DNA of 8,191 bases, from assembly GCA_905370385.1 (NCBI GenBank), contig CAJPKN010000068.1:1-8191 (forward strand). Reading direction: 5' to 3'. Positions 1 through 8,191 of this stretch are shown piece by piece. Below the pieces are notes generated by a model. The model worked only from the letters and a program-made list of their open reading frames with translations. It was not told where the DNA came from and ran no database searches. How positions within the stretch are numbered: the first letter of the stretch is position 1; each line of letters starts with the position of its first letter. Origin of the DNA: Stomatobaculum longum (GTDB lineage: Bacteria; Bacillota; Clostridia; Lachnospirales; Lachnospiraceae). Position numbers and translations under genes: made by a program.

Positions 1-169
1 AAAATGGATATTAGCTACATTCTAAAATGTACTCAAAAGGTATGGTTTACATGGCAGATCTTGTCGAAGACGCTTTGCTCAATATTGTGCATAAAATTCG
101 AATAGATGTTATAAGATTTGTTGCTGTCAACAGAGGTAAAATTCCGGAGATGAAATAAAAGCATGAAGA

Positions 170-198
170 TTGCTCGAAAGTCCTGTAAATGATATAAT
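170..198 (+). promoter_or_regulatory. Predicted sigma-A-type promoter of the lacZ operon
   Basis: The -35 candidate TTGCTC (170-175) lies exactly 17 bp before a consensus -10, TATAAT (193-198). The bases directly before the -10 are TGA, giving an extended -10 (TGnTATAAT), which can compensate for the weak -35. Transcription would start near base 205, leaving a leader of about 125 bases before lacZ. The weak -35 with a strong -10 would also suit a promoter that needs an activator. There is no competing promoter of similar quality between here and lacZ. Confidence 0.65.
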
Positions 199-216
199 TT
201 TTAAACAAATATAGGT

Positions 217-3383
<3,167 letters not shown>

Positions 3384-3396
3384 GGGGGCTGTCACG

Positions 3397-4830
3397 ATGG
3401 AAATGAGAGAAAAGGCCTATTTGAAATGGTATAACAAGATTGGCTATGGCTCAGGTGACATTGCCGGCAATGTGATTTACGCACTGCTGTCCGCCTTTGT
3501 CATGATTTTTCTGACCGATACAGTCGGGATGAACGCCGGTATCATCGGCAGTCTGATTGCAGCCTCCAAACTTTTGGACGGTGTTAGCGATATTTTCTTC
3601 GGAGTTCTGATTGACAAGACAAGTACAAAAATGGGTAAGGCGCGTCCTTGGATGTTCTACGGATACTTTGGCTGCGCAATCTGTTTGGTTGCAATCTTCT
3701 GTATTCCGGCGAATATTAGCGCTTTTGCGCAGTACACCTGGTTCTTTGTTGCTTACACTGTTTTGAATGCAGGCTTCTATACCGCAAATAACATTGCGTA
3801 TTCCGCCTTAACCGCGTTGATTACCAAAAACAACCAGGAACGTGTAGAAATGGGCTCCATCCGGTTCATGTTTGCCTTTGGTACCAGCATGTTGATTCAG
3901 ACAATTACGATATCTTTTGTGGCAGCTTTTGGCGGCGGGGCAGCTGCCTGGAGAACGGTTGCAATCATTTATGCGGTTGTTGGTTTGATTGCCAATACGA
4001 TTTCTGTGATGTCAGTGCGTGAGCTTTCTCCCGAAGAATTGGCAGGGAATGAAATTAACCCGGTTGTCTATGACAAGCAAATCAAAGAGGGAGAGCTGGA
4101 ACAGGTTGCCGAGGAACTAAAGGGGGAGGCACAGACAGGGGAGGAAAAATACAGCTTAGGTGCTGCGTTTAAACTCCTGGTTCAGAATAAGTATTATTTG
4201 ATGATTGTGGTTTCCTACTTGCTCATGCAAATTTATTCCGCAACGCTGAACATGGGTATTTATTTTATGTCCTATGTTCTGAAAAATGCCAATCTGCTCG
4301 GCGTTTTTTCCTGGGCAATCAATATTCCGATGATTGTCGGACTTCTGATGACACCGATGCTGGTACAGAAGTGGGGAGGAATGTTCCGGCTCAACAAGAT
4401 GGGATATATCATCGGAAGTCTGGGACGCATCTTGGTAGTTGTCGCGGGTTATATGGGAAGTGTACCGCTCATGCTGGCCAGTACTGCCATTGCAGCGTTG
4501 GGCATGAGTCCTCTTCAAGGCAACATGAATGCGCTCATTGCGACCTGCTCGGAATACACCTATCTGACTACAGGGAAGAGGGTTGACGGAACCATGTATT
4601 CTTGCACGTCCTTCGGAACAAAGGTGGGCGGTGGTATCGGCACGGCAGTTGCCGGCTGGCTACTGGCGTTGTCTGGCTATGTGGGAGGGGCTGAGGTACA
4701 GTCCGCGGCTTGCATGAACATGCTCCACATTCTTTATCTTTGGATGCCCATGGTCCTTACCATCTTGATTACACTGATTCTGCGTGGATTGAATGTCGAG
4801 AAAGCAGTTGTGGAGCAGAAGGAAAAATAA
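3397..4830 (+). CDS. GPH-family sugar:cation symporter (MelB/LacS-like MFS permease)
   Basis: This 477-aa, predicted 12-helix inner-membrane protein belongs to the glycoside-pentoside-hexuronide:cation symporters and probably imports the beta-galactoside cleaved by the adjacent LacZ. Family marks are the N-terminal KIGYGSGDIAGN, the helix II acidic pair Asp61 and Asp65 (KLLDGVSD, matching MelB Asp55/Asp59) and the following cytoplasmic loop DKTSTKMGKARPW (73-85). Asn132 stands where MelB has Asp124, as in many non-MelB members. A charged central loop (about 208-255) separates the two six-helix halves. The protein ends soon after the last helix, so the IIA regulatory domain of streptococcal LacS is absent. 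A purine-rich site (AAGGGGG, 3382-3388) precedes the ATG and overlaps the lacZ stop. An ATG at 3403 is a possible alternative start. The substrate is inferred from context; the coupling ion cannot be told. Confidence 0.9.
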   Translation: MEMREKAYLKWYNKIGYGSGDIAGNVIYALLSAFVMIFLTDTVGMNAGIIGSLIAASKLLDGVSDIFFGVLIDKTSTKMGKARPWMFYGYFGCAICLVAIFCIPANISAFAQYTWFFVAYTVLNAGFYTANNIAYSALTALITKNNQERVEMGSIRFMFAFGTSMLIQTITISFVAAFGGGAAAWRTVAIIYAVVGLIANTISVMSVRELSPEELAGNEINPVVYDKQIKEGELEQVAEELKGEAQTGEEKYSLGAAFKLLVQNKYYLMIVVSYLLMQIYSATLNMGIYFMSYVLKNANLLGVFSWAINIPMIVGLLMTPMLVQKWGGMFRLNKMGYIIGSLGRILVVVAGYMGSVPLMLASTAIAALGMSPLQGNMNALIATCSEYTYLTTGKRVDGTMYSCTSFGTKVGGGIGTAVAGWLLALSGYVGGAEVQSAACMNMLHILYLWMPMVLTILITLILRGLNVEKAVVEQKEK

Positions 4831-4834
4831 GAAT

Positions 4835-4870
4835 TAGGCCCTTGTGAGTCGTTTTTCTCGCAAGGGCTTA
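4835..4870 (+). terminator. Intrinsic terminator of the lacZ-symporter operon
   Basis: Four bases after the symporter stop codon, GCCCTTGTGAG (4838-4848) pairs with CTCGCAAGGGC (4857-4867) through one G-U pair across an 8-base loop. Three further pairs, one of them G-U, extend the stem to 4835/4870. The downstream tract (TTAGTT, 4871-4876) is only moderately T-rich, so termination may be partial. Position directly after the last operon gene supports the call. Confidence 0.75.
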
Positions 4871-4980
4871 TTAGTTCTGATTTTCAAGCAGTCCGTAATG
4901 CAGAGAGGTGGGGAGGCTCTTCCGGAAACGGAATCCGAAAATGTTGAACTCGGATATTAGAGTATGGTGTTCGACGCAGT

Positions 4981-5010
4981 CTTGCCGTAGCTTTTTATGC
5001 CTTGCCGTTA
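4981..5010. repeat. Short direct repeats CTTGCCGT, 20 bp apart
   Basis: CTTGCCGT occurs at 4981-4988 and again at 5001-5008, a 20-bp period close to two helical turns, ending just before the -35 at 5013. A second pair, CCGTTATG, occurs at 5005-5012 and 5032-5039, straddling the -35. Such spacing upstream of a promoter could mark tandem activator sites, but repeats of 8 bases also occur by chance and no regulator is encoded nearby. Confidence 0.3.
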
Positions 5011-5012
5011 TG

Positions 5013-5041
5013 TTGAAAAAGCCCCGCCGAACCGTTATGAT
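5013..5041 (+). promoter_or_regulatory. Predicted promoter of the SDR-MBL-adenylation operon or of a small RNA
   Basis: TTGAAA (5013-5018) and TATGAT (5036-5041) each match the sigma-A consensus at 5 of 6 positions and are separated by the optimal 17 bp. Transcription would begin near 5048. It is the best promoter candidate between the upstream operon's terminator and the SDR gene, and no further promoter fits in the 30 bases after the 5130-5159 hairpin. Confidence 0.6.
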
Positions 5042-5048
5042 ACATAAC
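5034..5048. promoter_or_regulatory. Candidate operator: perfect palindrome over the -10 element
   Basis: GTTATG (5034-5039), spacer ATA and CATAAC (5043-5048) form a perfect inverted repeat with 6-bp arms. It covers the whole -10 hexamer and the expected start point, a classic place for a repressor to exclude RNA polymerase. The spacer is 3 bases, so a small-spaced dimer site is implied. The cognate regulator is not in the window. Confidence 0.45.
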
Positions 5049-5165
5049 AGATTGATAACCATGGATGTAATTATGCTGCAAACCGTTCCACAGGAGAGTT
5101 TGGTCTGATTTTGTAGGCGTAGTTGCTTTGCCCCGGCTGCGCGTTGTTGCAGCCGGGGCTTTGTA
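5048..5165 (+). ncRNA. Possible small RNA or attenuator leader of about 115 nt
   Basis: A good promoter ending at 5041 is followed by a strong intrinsic terminator at 5130-5159, with no credible gene between them. The predicted product is a short non-coding transcript, or a leader whose terminator must be bypassed to express the SDR gene at 5192. A 15-codon frame (ATG in the ACCATGG context near 5059 to TGA at 5106-5108) lies inside but lacks a Shine-Dalgarno site. No known RNA family was recognised. This rests only on the layout of signals. Confidence 0.3.
5130..5162 (+). terminator. Strong hairpin terminator or attenuator before the SDR gene
   Basis: GCCCCGGCTGC (5130-5140) and GCAGCCGGGGC (5149-5159) form a perfect 11-bp GC-rich stem with an 8-base loop, followed by TTTGTATTT. 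This is the strongest hairpin in the window. It lies only about 30 bases before the SDR start and about 80 bases after the likely transcription start of the promoter at 5013-5041. It therefore either ends a short RNA or attenuates the operon. It could also be a second backstop terminator for the lacZ operon. Confidence 0.75.
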
Positions 5166-5191
5166 TTTCCGAGAAAGTGTATGGGAGGAAG

Positions 5192-6175
5192 ATGAGCAGA
5201 GTATTGGTGACCGGCGCATACGGTTTTCTGGGACGCTATGTGGTGCGGGAGCTGCTTGCGCACGGCTATGAAGTGGTCGCTTTCGGGCGCAAGCGGGATA
5301 AACTCGAAGCGCTGCGCGCGGACGGTGCGGAAGCCGCAGAGCTCTTTGTCGGGGACTTTTGCCGGCAGGAGGACATCACGGCGGCGACAAAGGGCGTGGA
5401 CTTTGTGATTCACGCGGGGGCGCTCTCTACGGTCTGGGGCAAGCGCTCCAACTTCATGGAGACCAATGTGCGCGGCACGCAGCGGGTGGTACGCGCCTGC
5501 AAACAAAATAAGGTGAAGCGCTTGGTCTTTGTCTCATCGCCGAGCATCTACGCGGGAAAGTGCGATCGCCTGAACATACGGGAGGAGGACTACGATGCCT
5601 CAAATCGTCTGAACTACTATATCGAGAGCAAAATTTTGGCGGAAAAAGTACTGCGGGAGCAGCGGAGCGTTCCTTGCGTAATCCTACGCCCGCGGGGTCT
5701 CTTCGGCATCGGGGACAGCAGCATCATCCCGCGGCTCATCAAAGCAAATCGGCGGAGCGGTATTCCGCTTTTTCGGGGCGGACATAATCTCGTGGACATC
5801 ACCTGCGTGGAAAATGCAGCGATCGCCCTGCGGCTTGCCATTGAGAGCGAGGCCGCGGTAGGGCAGGTCTATAACATCACGAACGGAGAGCCGCAAGAAT
5901 TTCGGGCAATTCTCGAAGAGCTCTTTCGGGCGCTCGGCGAAACGCCGCGGTATCTGCGCCTGCCACTCGGCCTTCTCTACGGCGTCGCGACTTTGTCGGA
6001 GCGGGTGTACCGCTTGTTCCGCCTGGACGGGGAGCCGCCGTTTACGCGTTATACGATATGTACGCTTGGCTACAGTCAGACCTTAAACATCGAGAAAGCG
6101 AAGCGGGAACTCGGCTACAGGCCTATTGTCAGCCTACGCGCAGGGATTCGGAAGTATGCGAAGGGGGAGCGATGA
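5192..6175 (+). CDS. NAD(P)-dependent extended-SDR dehydrogenase/epimerase (OleD/3-beta-HSD-like)
   Basis: This 327-aa Rossmann enzyme oxidises or reduces a hydroxyl/keto group on an unknown substrate in the cytoplasm. The nucleotide-binding glycine motif is G8-x2-G11-x2-G14 right after VLVT. An NVRGT motif follows, as in extended SDRs. Serines 115-118 (VSSPS) and Tyr143-x3-Lys147 (YIESK) provide the catalytic triad, and ILRPRGLFGIGD is the typical substrate-side strand. Length and motifs fit the NAD-dependent epimerase / 3-beta-hydroxysteroid dehydrogenase group that includes OleD (2-alkyl-3-ketoalkanoate reductase). The start at 5192 is chosen because MSRVLVTG leads directly into the first strand; GGGAGG sits 3 bases upstream, which is tight. 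The frame is open back to an ATG at 5123, but that would read through the terminator hairpin. The stop overlaps the next start (ATGA). Confidence 0.88.
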   Translation: MSRVLVTGAYGFLGRYVVRELLAHGYEVVAFGRKRDKLEALRADGAEAAELFVGDFCRQEDITAATKGVDFVIHAGALSTVWGKRSNFMETNVRGTQRVVRACKQNKVKRLVFVSSPSIYAGKCDRLNIREEDYDASNRLNYYIESKILAEKVLREQRSVPCVILRPRGLFGIGDSSIIPRLIKANRRSGIPLFRGGHNLVDITCVENAAIALRLAIESEAAVGQVYNITNGEPQEFRAILEELFRALGETPRYLRLPLGLLYGVATLSERVYRLFRLDGEPPFTRYTICTLGYSQTLNIEKAKRELGYRPIVSLRAGIRKYAKGER

Positions 6176-6975
6176 CAGCATTCAAGTCCGTTGAGAGTAT
6201 CCGTTACTATGCCTGCGGGTACTGCACCAATGATTTACACACGGTGTTTCGGGGATATCCGCATGAAAAGCGGCAGTTTCCGGCGGGCGTCTTTTTAATC
6301 CGGCACGTGAAAGAGGGCTATATCCTTTTTGACACCGGCTATAGCAGCGAAATCTCTACTTTAGGGTTTCAGGGGAGGCTCTACCATCTGTTGAATCCGA
6401 CTGTTGTGCGCCCGGCGGATGAGATTCAGAATCAGCTCATGGCGGACGGGATTCAGCCGGAGGAGATACGCTACCTCTTTCTGTCGCACCTGCATCCGGA
6501 CCACATCGGCTGCGTGAAGCACTTCAAGTCAGCTCGGATTGTGCTGAGCCGGGATGCCTTTTTGCGCTACCGCCGCAACCGGCTCGGAGATTTGATTTTC
6601 CAAAGACTCTTGCCGCCCTGGTTTGCGGCGCACTGCACGGTGCTTCGGCGGGAGCAGCTTCGGGAAGAGAAGAATGCGTATTTTTCTTACTGTGATTTTT
6701 TCCGGGACGGGAGCCTTCTCTTAACGCAGATGGACGGGCACGCGCGGGGACAGCTCTGCTGTCTGATAGAAAATAAAATCTTTCTCGGGGCGGATGCAAG
6801 CTGGGGCAACGAATTCGTAGGGCGGGCAAACGAACTCCGCTTTCTTGCACGGCTTGTGCAGTACGATATGCGCGCCTATCGGGAAAACGATCGCATTCTG
6901 TCGCGCATGCGCTCGGACGGCATACGGCTATGCTTTAGCCATGACCGCGGAATCGAGGAGGTCATCAAGGGATGA
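6172..6975 (+). CDS. Metallo-beta-lactamase-fold hydrolase, lactonase-like
   Basis: The 267-aa protein has every ligand expected for a dinuclear metal site: His106-x-His108-x-Asp110-His111 (SHLHPDHIG), His190 (GHARGQ), bridging Asp208 (GADAS) and His257 (FSHD), plus the DTGYSS strand near the start of the fold. The spacing resembles AHL lactonases of the AiiA type, but where AiiA, as I recall it, has a catalytic Tyr (DASY), this protein has Trp211 (DASW), so an AHL substrate should not be assumed. There is no signal peptide, so it acts in the cytoplasm. It probably hydrolyses an ester, thioester or lactone made or used by its neighbours. Its ATG overlaps the stop of the SDR gene and its stop overlaps the next ATG, with GGGGGAG just upstream, implying coupled translation. 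Confidence 0.88.
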   Translation: MTAFKSVESIRYYACGYCTNDLHTVFRGYPHEKRQFPAGVFLIRHVKEGYILFDTGYSSEISTLGFQGRLYHLLNPTVVRPADEIQNQLMADGIQPEEIRYLFLSHLHPDHIGCVKHFKSARIVLSRDAFLRYRRNRLGDLIFQRLLPPWFAAHCTVLRREQLREEKNAYFSYCDFFRDGSLLLTQMDGHARGQLCCLIENKIFLGADASWGNEFVGRANELRFLARLVQYDMRAYRENDRILSRMRSDGIRLCFSHDRGIEEVIKG

Positions 6976-8191
6976 GAGAGCGTTTGGCGGTTGTGTGGTA
7001 CTTCATTTGGGCGCGCTACTTACAGCGTTTCCGCACGAGAAAGGCGCTTAGGCGCTATCAAAAGCAGCGGGTGCTTAGGCAACTCGCCTATTTGAAAGAG
7101 CATTCCCCGTATTTTAAGGGGCTTTCCGTTCATAGCTTCGAAGACTTTAAGAAACTGCCCCTGATGAATAAGCAGTTCATGATGGAGCATTTCAATGCGC
7201 TGAATTGTGTCGGCGTGGACCGGGATGAAGCGCTTTCCCTTGCAATCGACAGCGAAAAGCAGCGGGAATTCTCGGAGAAGCTCGGCGGTATCTCCGTTGG
7301 GCTGTCCTCGGGAACCAGCGGGGCGCGCGGACTTTTTTTGGTGAGCGACAGGGAGCGGGCGCTCTGGGCGGGAACGGTGCTCGCCAAGTTTTTGCCGAAG
7401 GGAAAACTTTTCGGGCACCGCATCGCCTTCTTTCTCCGCGCGGACAATAATCTCTATGAGACCATAGATTCCAAGCTGATACGGTTTCGCTACTTTGACC
7501 TTCTGAAAGACATGACGGAGAATCTTTCGGAACTCGCGGCCTACCGCCCGAGCTTGCTGGTCGCACCGCCGTCGGTCTTACTCGACATCGCACGGGCCAT
7601 AGAGCGCGGAGCACTTAGAATCAATCCCGAAAAAGTGATCTCGGTCGCGGAGGTGCTGCGCGCGGAGGATGCCGCCTACCTAAAGGCGCAATTCGGGCTT
7701 CAAGTCATCCACCAGGCCTATCAGTGCACGGAGGGCTTCCTCGGCTATGTCTGCGAATGCGGGAATTTTCACTTAAACGAGGAACTGGTGTTAATCGAAC
7801 GGGAGTATCTGGACGAAAGACGATTTGTGCCCATCGTCACGGACTTTACGCGGCAGTCGCAGCCCATCGTCCGCTACCGCCTGAATGACATTCTGGTCGA
7901 GAAAAGGGGGCATTGCCCCTGCGGGAATCCCGCAAGTCTGATTCAATACATCGAAGGGCGAGAGGACGATATCTTTTACTTTGCGGGCATCCATCGAAAC
8001 GAGGTGGACGTTTTTCCGGACTTCATAAGCCGCTGCGTGATCTATGCGGAAGGAGTAAAGAACTATAAGGTTGTGCAGGACGGCAGCGCGCATGTGACTG
8101 TCTATTTGGAGCGGGAAAGTTCCGATACCTCAGCGCAAATTCGGCGGGAGTTTGCGCGCCTCGCGGAAAAGATGAAGTTTCACTGCCCGGA
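6972..8191 (+). CDS. Adenylate-forming enzyme, F390 synthetase-related / CapK-PaaK-like (partial, runs off right edge)
   Basis: The frame is open from ATG 6972 to the window end (406 codons), with no stop. The protein should activate a carboxylate with ATP as an acyl-adenylate. Adenylation motifs are SSGTSGARG (112-120, phosphate-binding loop), YQCTE (250-254), RYRLND (301-306) and GREDD (329-333). Paired cysteines C261-x-C263 and C315-x-C317 (CPCG) could hold a structural zinc. The pattern, including HLNEE and REYLDERRFVP, matches my memory of the 'F390 synthetase-related / putative adenylate-forming' family (TIGR02304), whose members are around 430 aa, so only the last few dozen residues should be missing. 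No carrier-protein domain is seen. AGGAGG at 6956-6961 lies 10 bases before the ATG, which overlaps the upstream stop (ATGA). The substrate is unknown. Confidence 0.88.
   Translation, partial: MRERLAVVWYFIWARYLQRFRTRKALRRYQKQRVLRQLAYLKEHSPYFKGLSVHSFEDFKKLPLMNKQFMMEHFNALNCVGVDRDEALSLAIDSEKQREFSEKLGGISVGLSSGTSGARGLFLVSDRERALWAGTVLAKFLPKGKLFGHRIAFFLRADNNLYETIDSKLIRFRYFDLLKDMTENLSELAAYRPSLLVAPPSVLLDIARAIERGALRINPEKVISVAEVLRAEDAAYLKAQFGLQVIHQAYQCTEGFLGYVCECGNFHLNEELVLIEREYLDERRFVPIVTDFTRQSQPIVRYRLNDILVEKRGHCPCGNPASLIQYIEGREDDIFYFAGIHRNEVDVFPDFISRCVIYAEGVKNYKVVQDGSAHVTVYLERESSDTSAQIRREFARLAEKMKFHCP

Larger units (their letters stand above)
4871..5191. other. Intergenic region between two operons, rich in regulatory signals
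   Basis: No convincing gene lies here. The right part holds a promoter, palindrome, direct repeats and a terminator hairpin, listed separately. The left part (4871-4980) shows only minor short palindromes, TTCCGGAA at 4920-4927 and CGGA-A-TCCG at 4929-4937. Open frames exist on both strands (+ 4908-5108; - from 4871), but neither has a ribosome binding site or a sequence I can assign. A decayed gene or an extragenic repeat copy is possible. No S-box, FMN, T-box or other riboswitch core was recognised. Confidence 0.55.

Noticed and set aside
1..105. Frame open from the left edge to TAG 103-105, possible 3' end of an upstream gene
   Set aside because: Translation looks random and the length is compatible with chance; cannot be decided without upstream sequence.
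27..158. Small + strand ORF (ATG 27, 42 or 51, stop TAA 156-158)
   Set aside because: Weak ribosome site, very short, AT-rich, and no recognisable sequence.
4901..4920. AGAGAGGTGG resembling part of an S-box (SAM-I) riboswitch
   Set aside because: The rest of the conserved core and a matching terminator/antiterminator pair are missing, and it lies upstream of the promoter.
4908..5108. Plus-strand 66-aa ORF in the gap
   Set aside because: No Shine-Dalgarno sequence, crosses the predicted promoter, and has no recognisable motif.
5123..5191. Upstream in-frame ATG for the SDR gene
   Set aside because: It would translate the terminator hairpin and add 23 unlike residues before a canonical SDR N-terminus.
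4871..5506. Minus-strand ORF of 211 aa spanning the intergenic gap and the SDR start
   Set aside because: It overlaps the SDR Rossmann region antisense and reads through the terminator hairpin; no ribosome site or family motif.

Overview
The window reads as chromosomal DNA of a Gram-positive-type anaerobe, most likely a member of the Clostridia (Lachnospiraceae-like). The support is purine-rich Shine-Dalgarno sites (AGGAGG), a single-polypeptide GH2 beta-galactosidase paired with a GPH-family symporter, compact same-strand operons and intrinsic terminators. The taxonomic call is inference; no rRNA or marker gene is present. All genes I can support are on the + strand.

Bases 1-329 are AT-rich and hold no convincing gene. 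They carry an extended -10 promoter (TTGCTC, 17 bp, TGATATAAT) and a 23-bp imperfect dyad just downstream that could be an operator. Bases 330-4830 are a two-gene lactose/beta-galactoside operon: lacZ (1017 aa, all key GH2 residues present) and, 13 bases later, a MelB/LacS-like sugar-cation symporter (477 aa). A hairpin at 4835-4870 closes it. The symporter would bring in the beta-galactoside and LacZ would hydrolyse it in the cytoplasm.

Bases 4871-5191 form a 321-base non-coding gap with unusually dense signals: direct repeats, a good sigma-A-type promoter (TTGAAA, 17 bp, TATGAT), a perfect 15-bp palindrome over the -10 and start point, and then a strong hairpin terminator (5130-5159) that lies before the next gene. 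This arrangement predicts either a small RNA of about 115 nt or an attenuated leader for the downstream operon.

Bases 5192-8191 are a GC-richer operon of three genes joined by ATGA overlaps: an extended-SDR NAD(P)-dependent dehydrogenase/epimerase (OleD/3-beta-HSD-like), a metallo-beta-lactamase-fold hydrolase with a complete dinuclear metal site, and an adenylate-forming enzyme related to F390 synthetase/CapK/PaaK, which runs off the right edge about 406 codons in. The last gene is long and has clear adenylation motifs. Together they look like a little-characterised carboxylate-activating, reducing and hydrolysing pathway, possibly making or modifying a fatty-acid-derived metabolite by analogy with olefin/beta-lactone (Ole) biosynthesis. 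This cassette and its leader are the most interesting part of the window.
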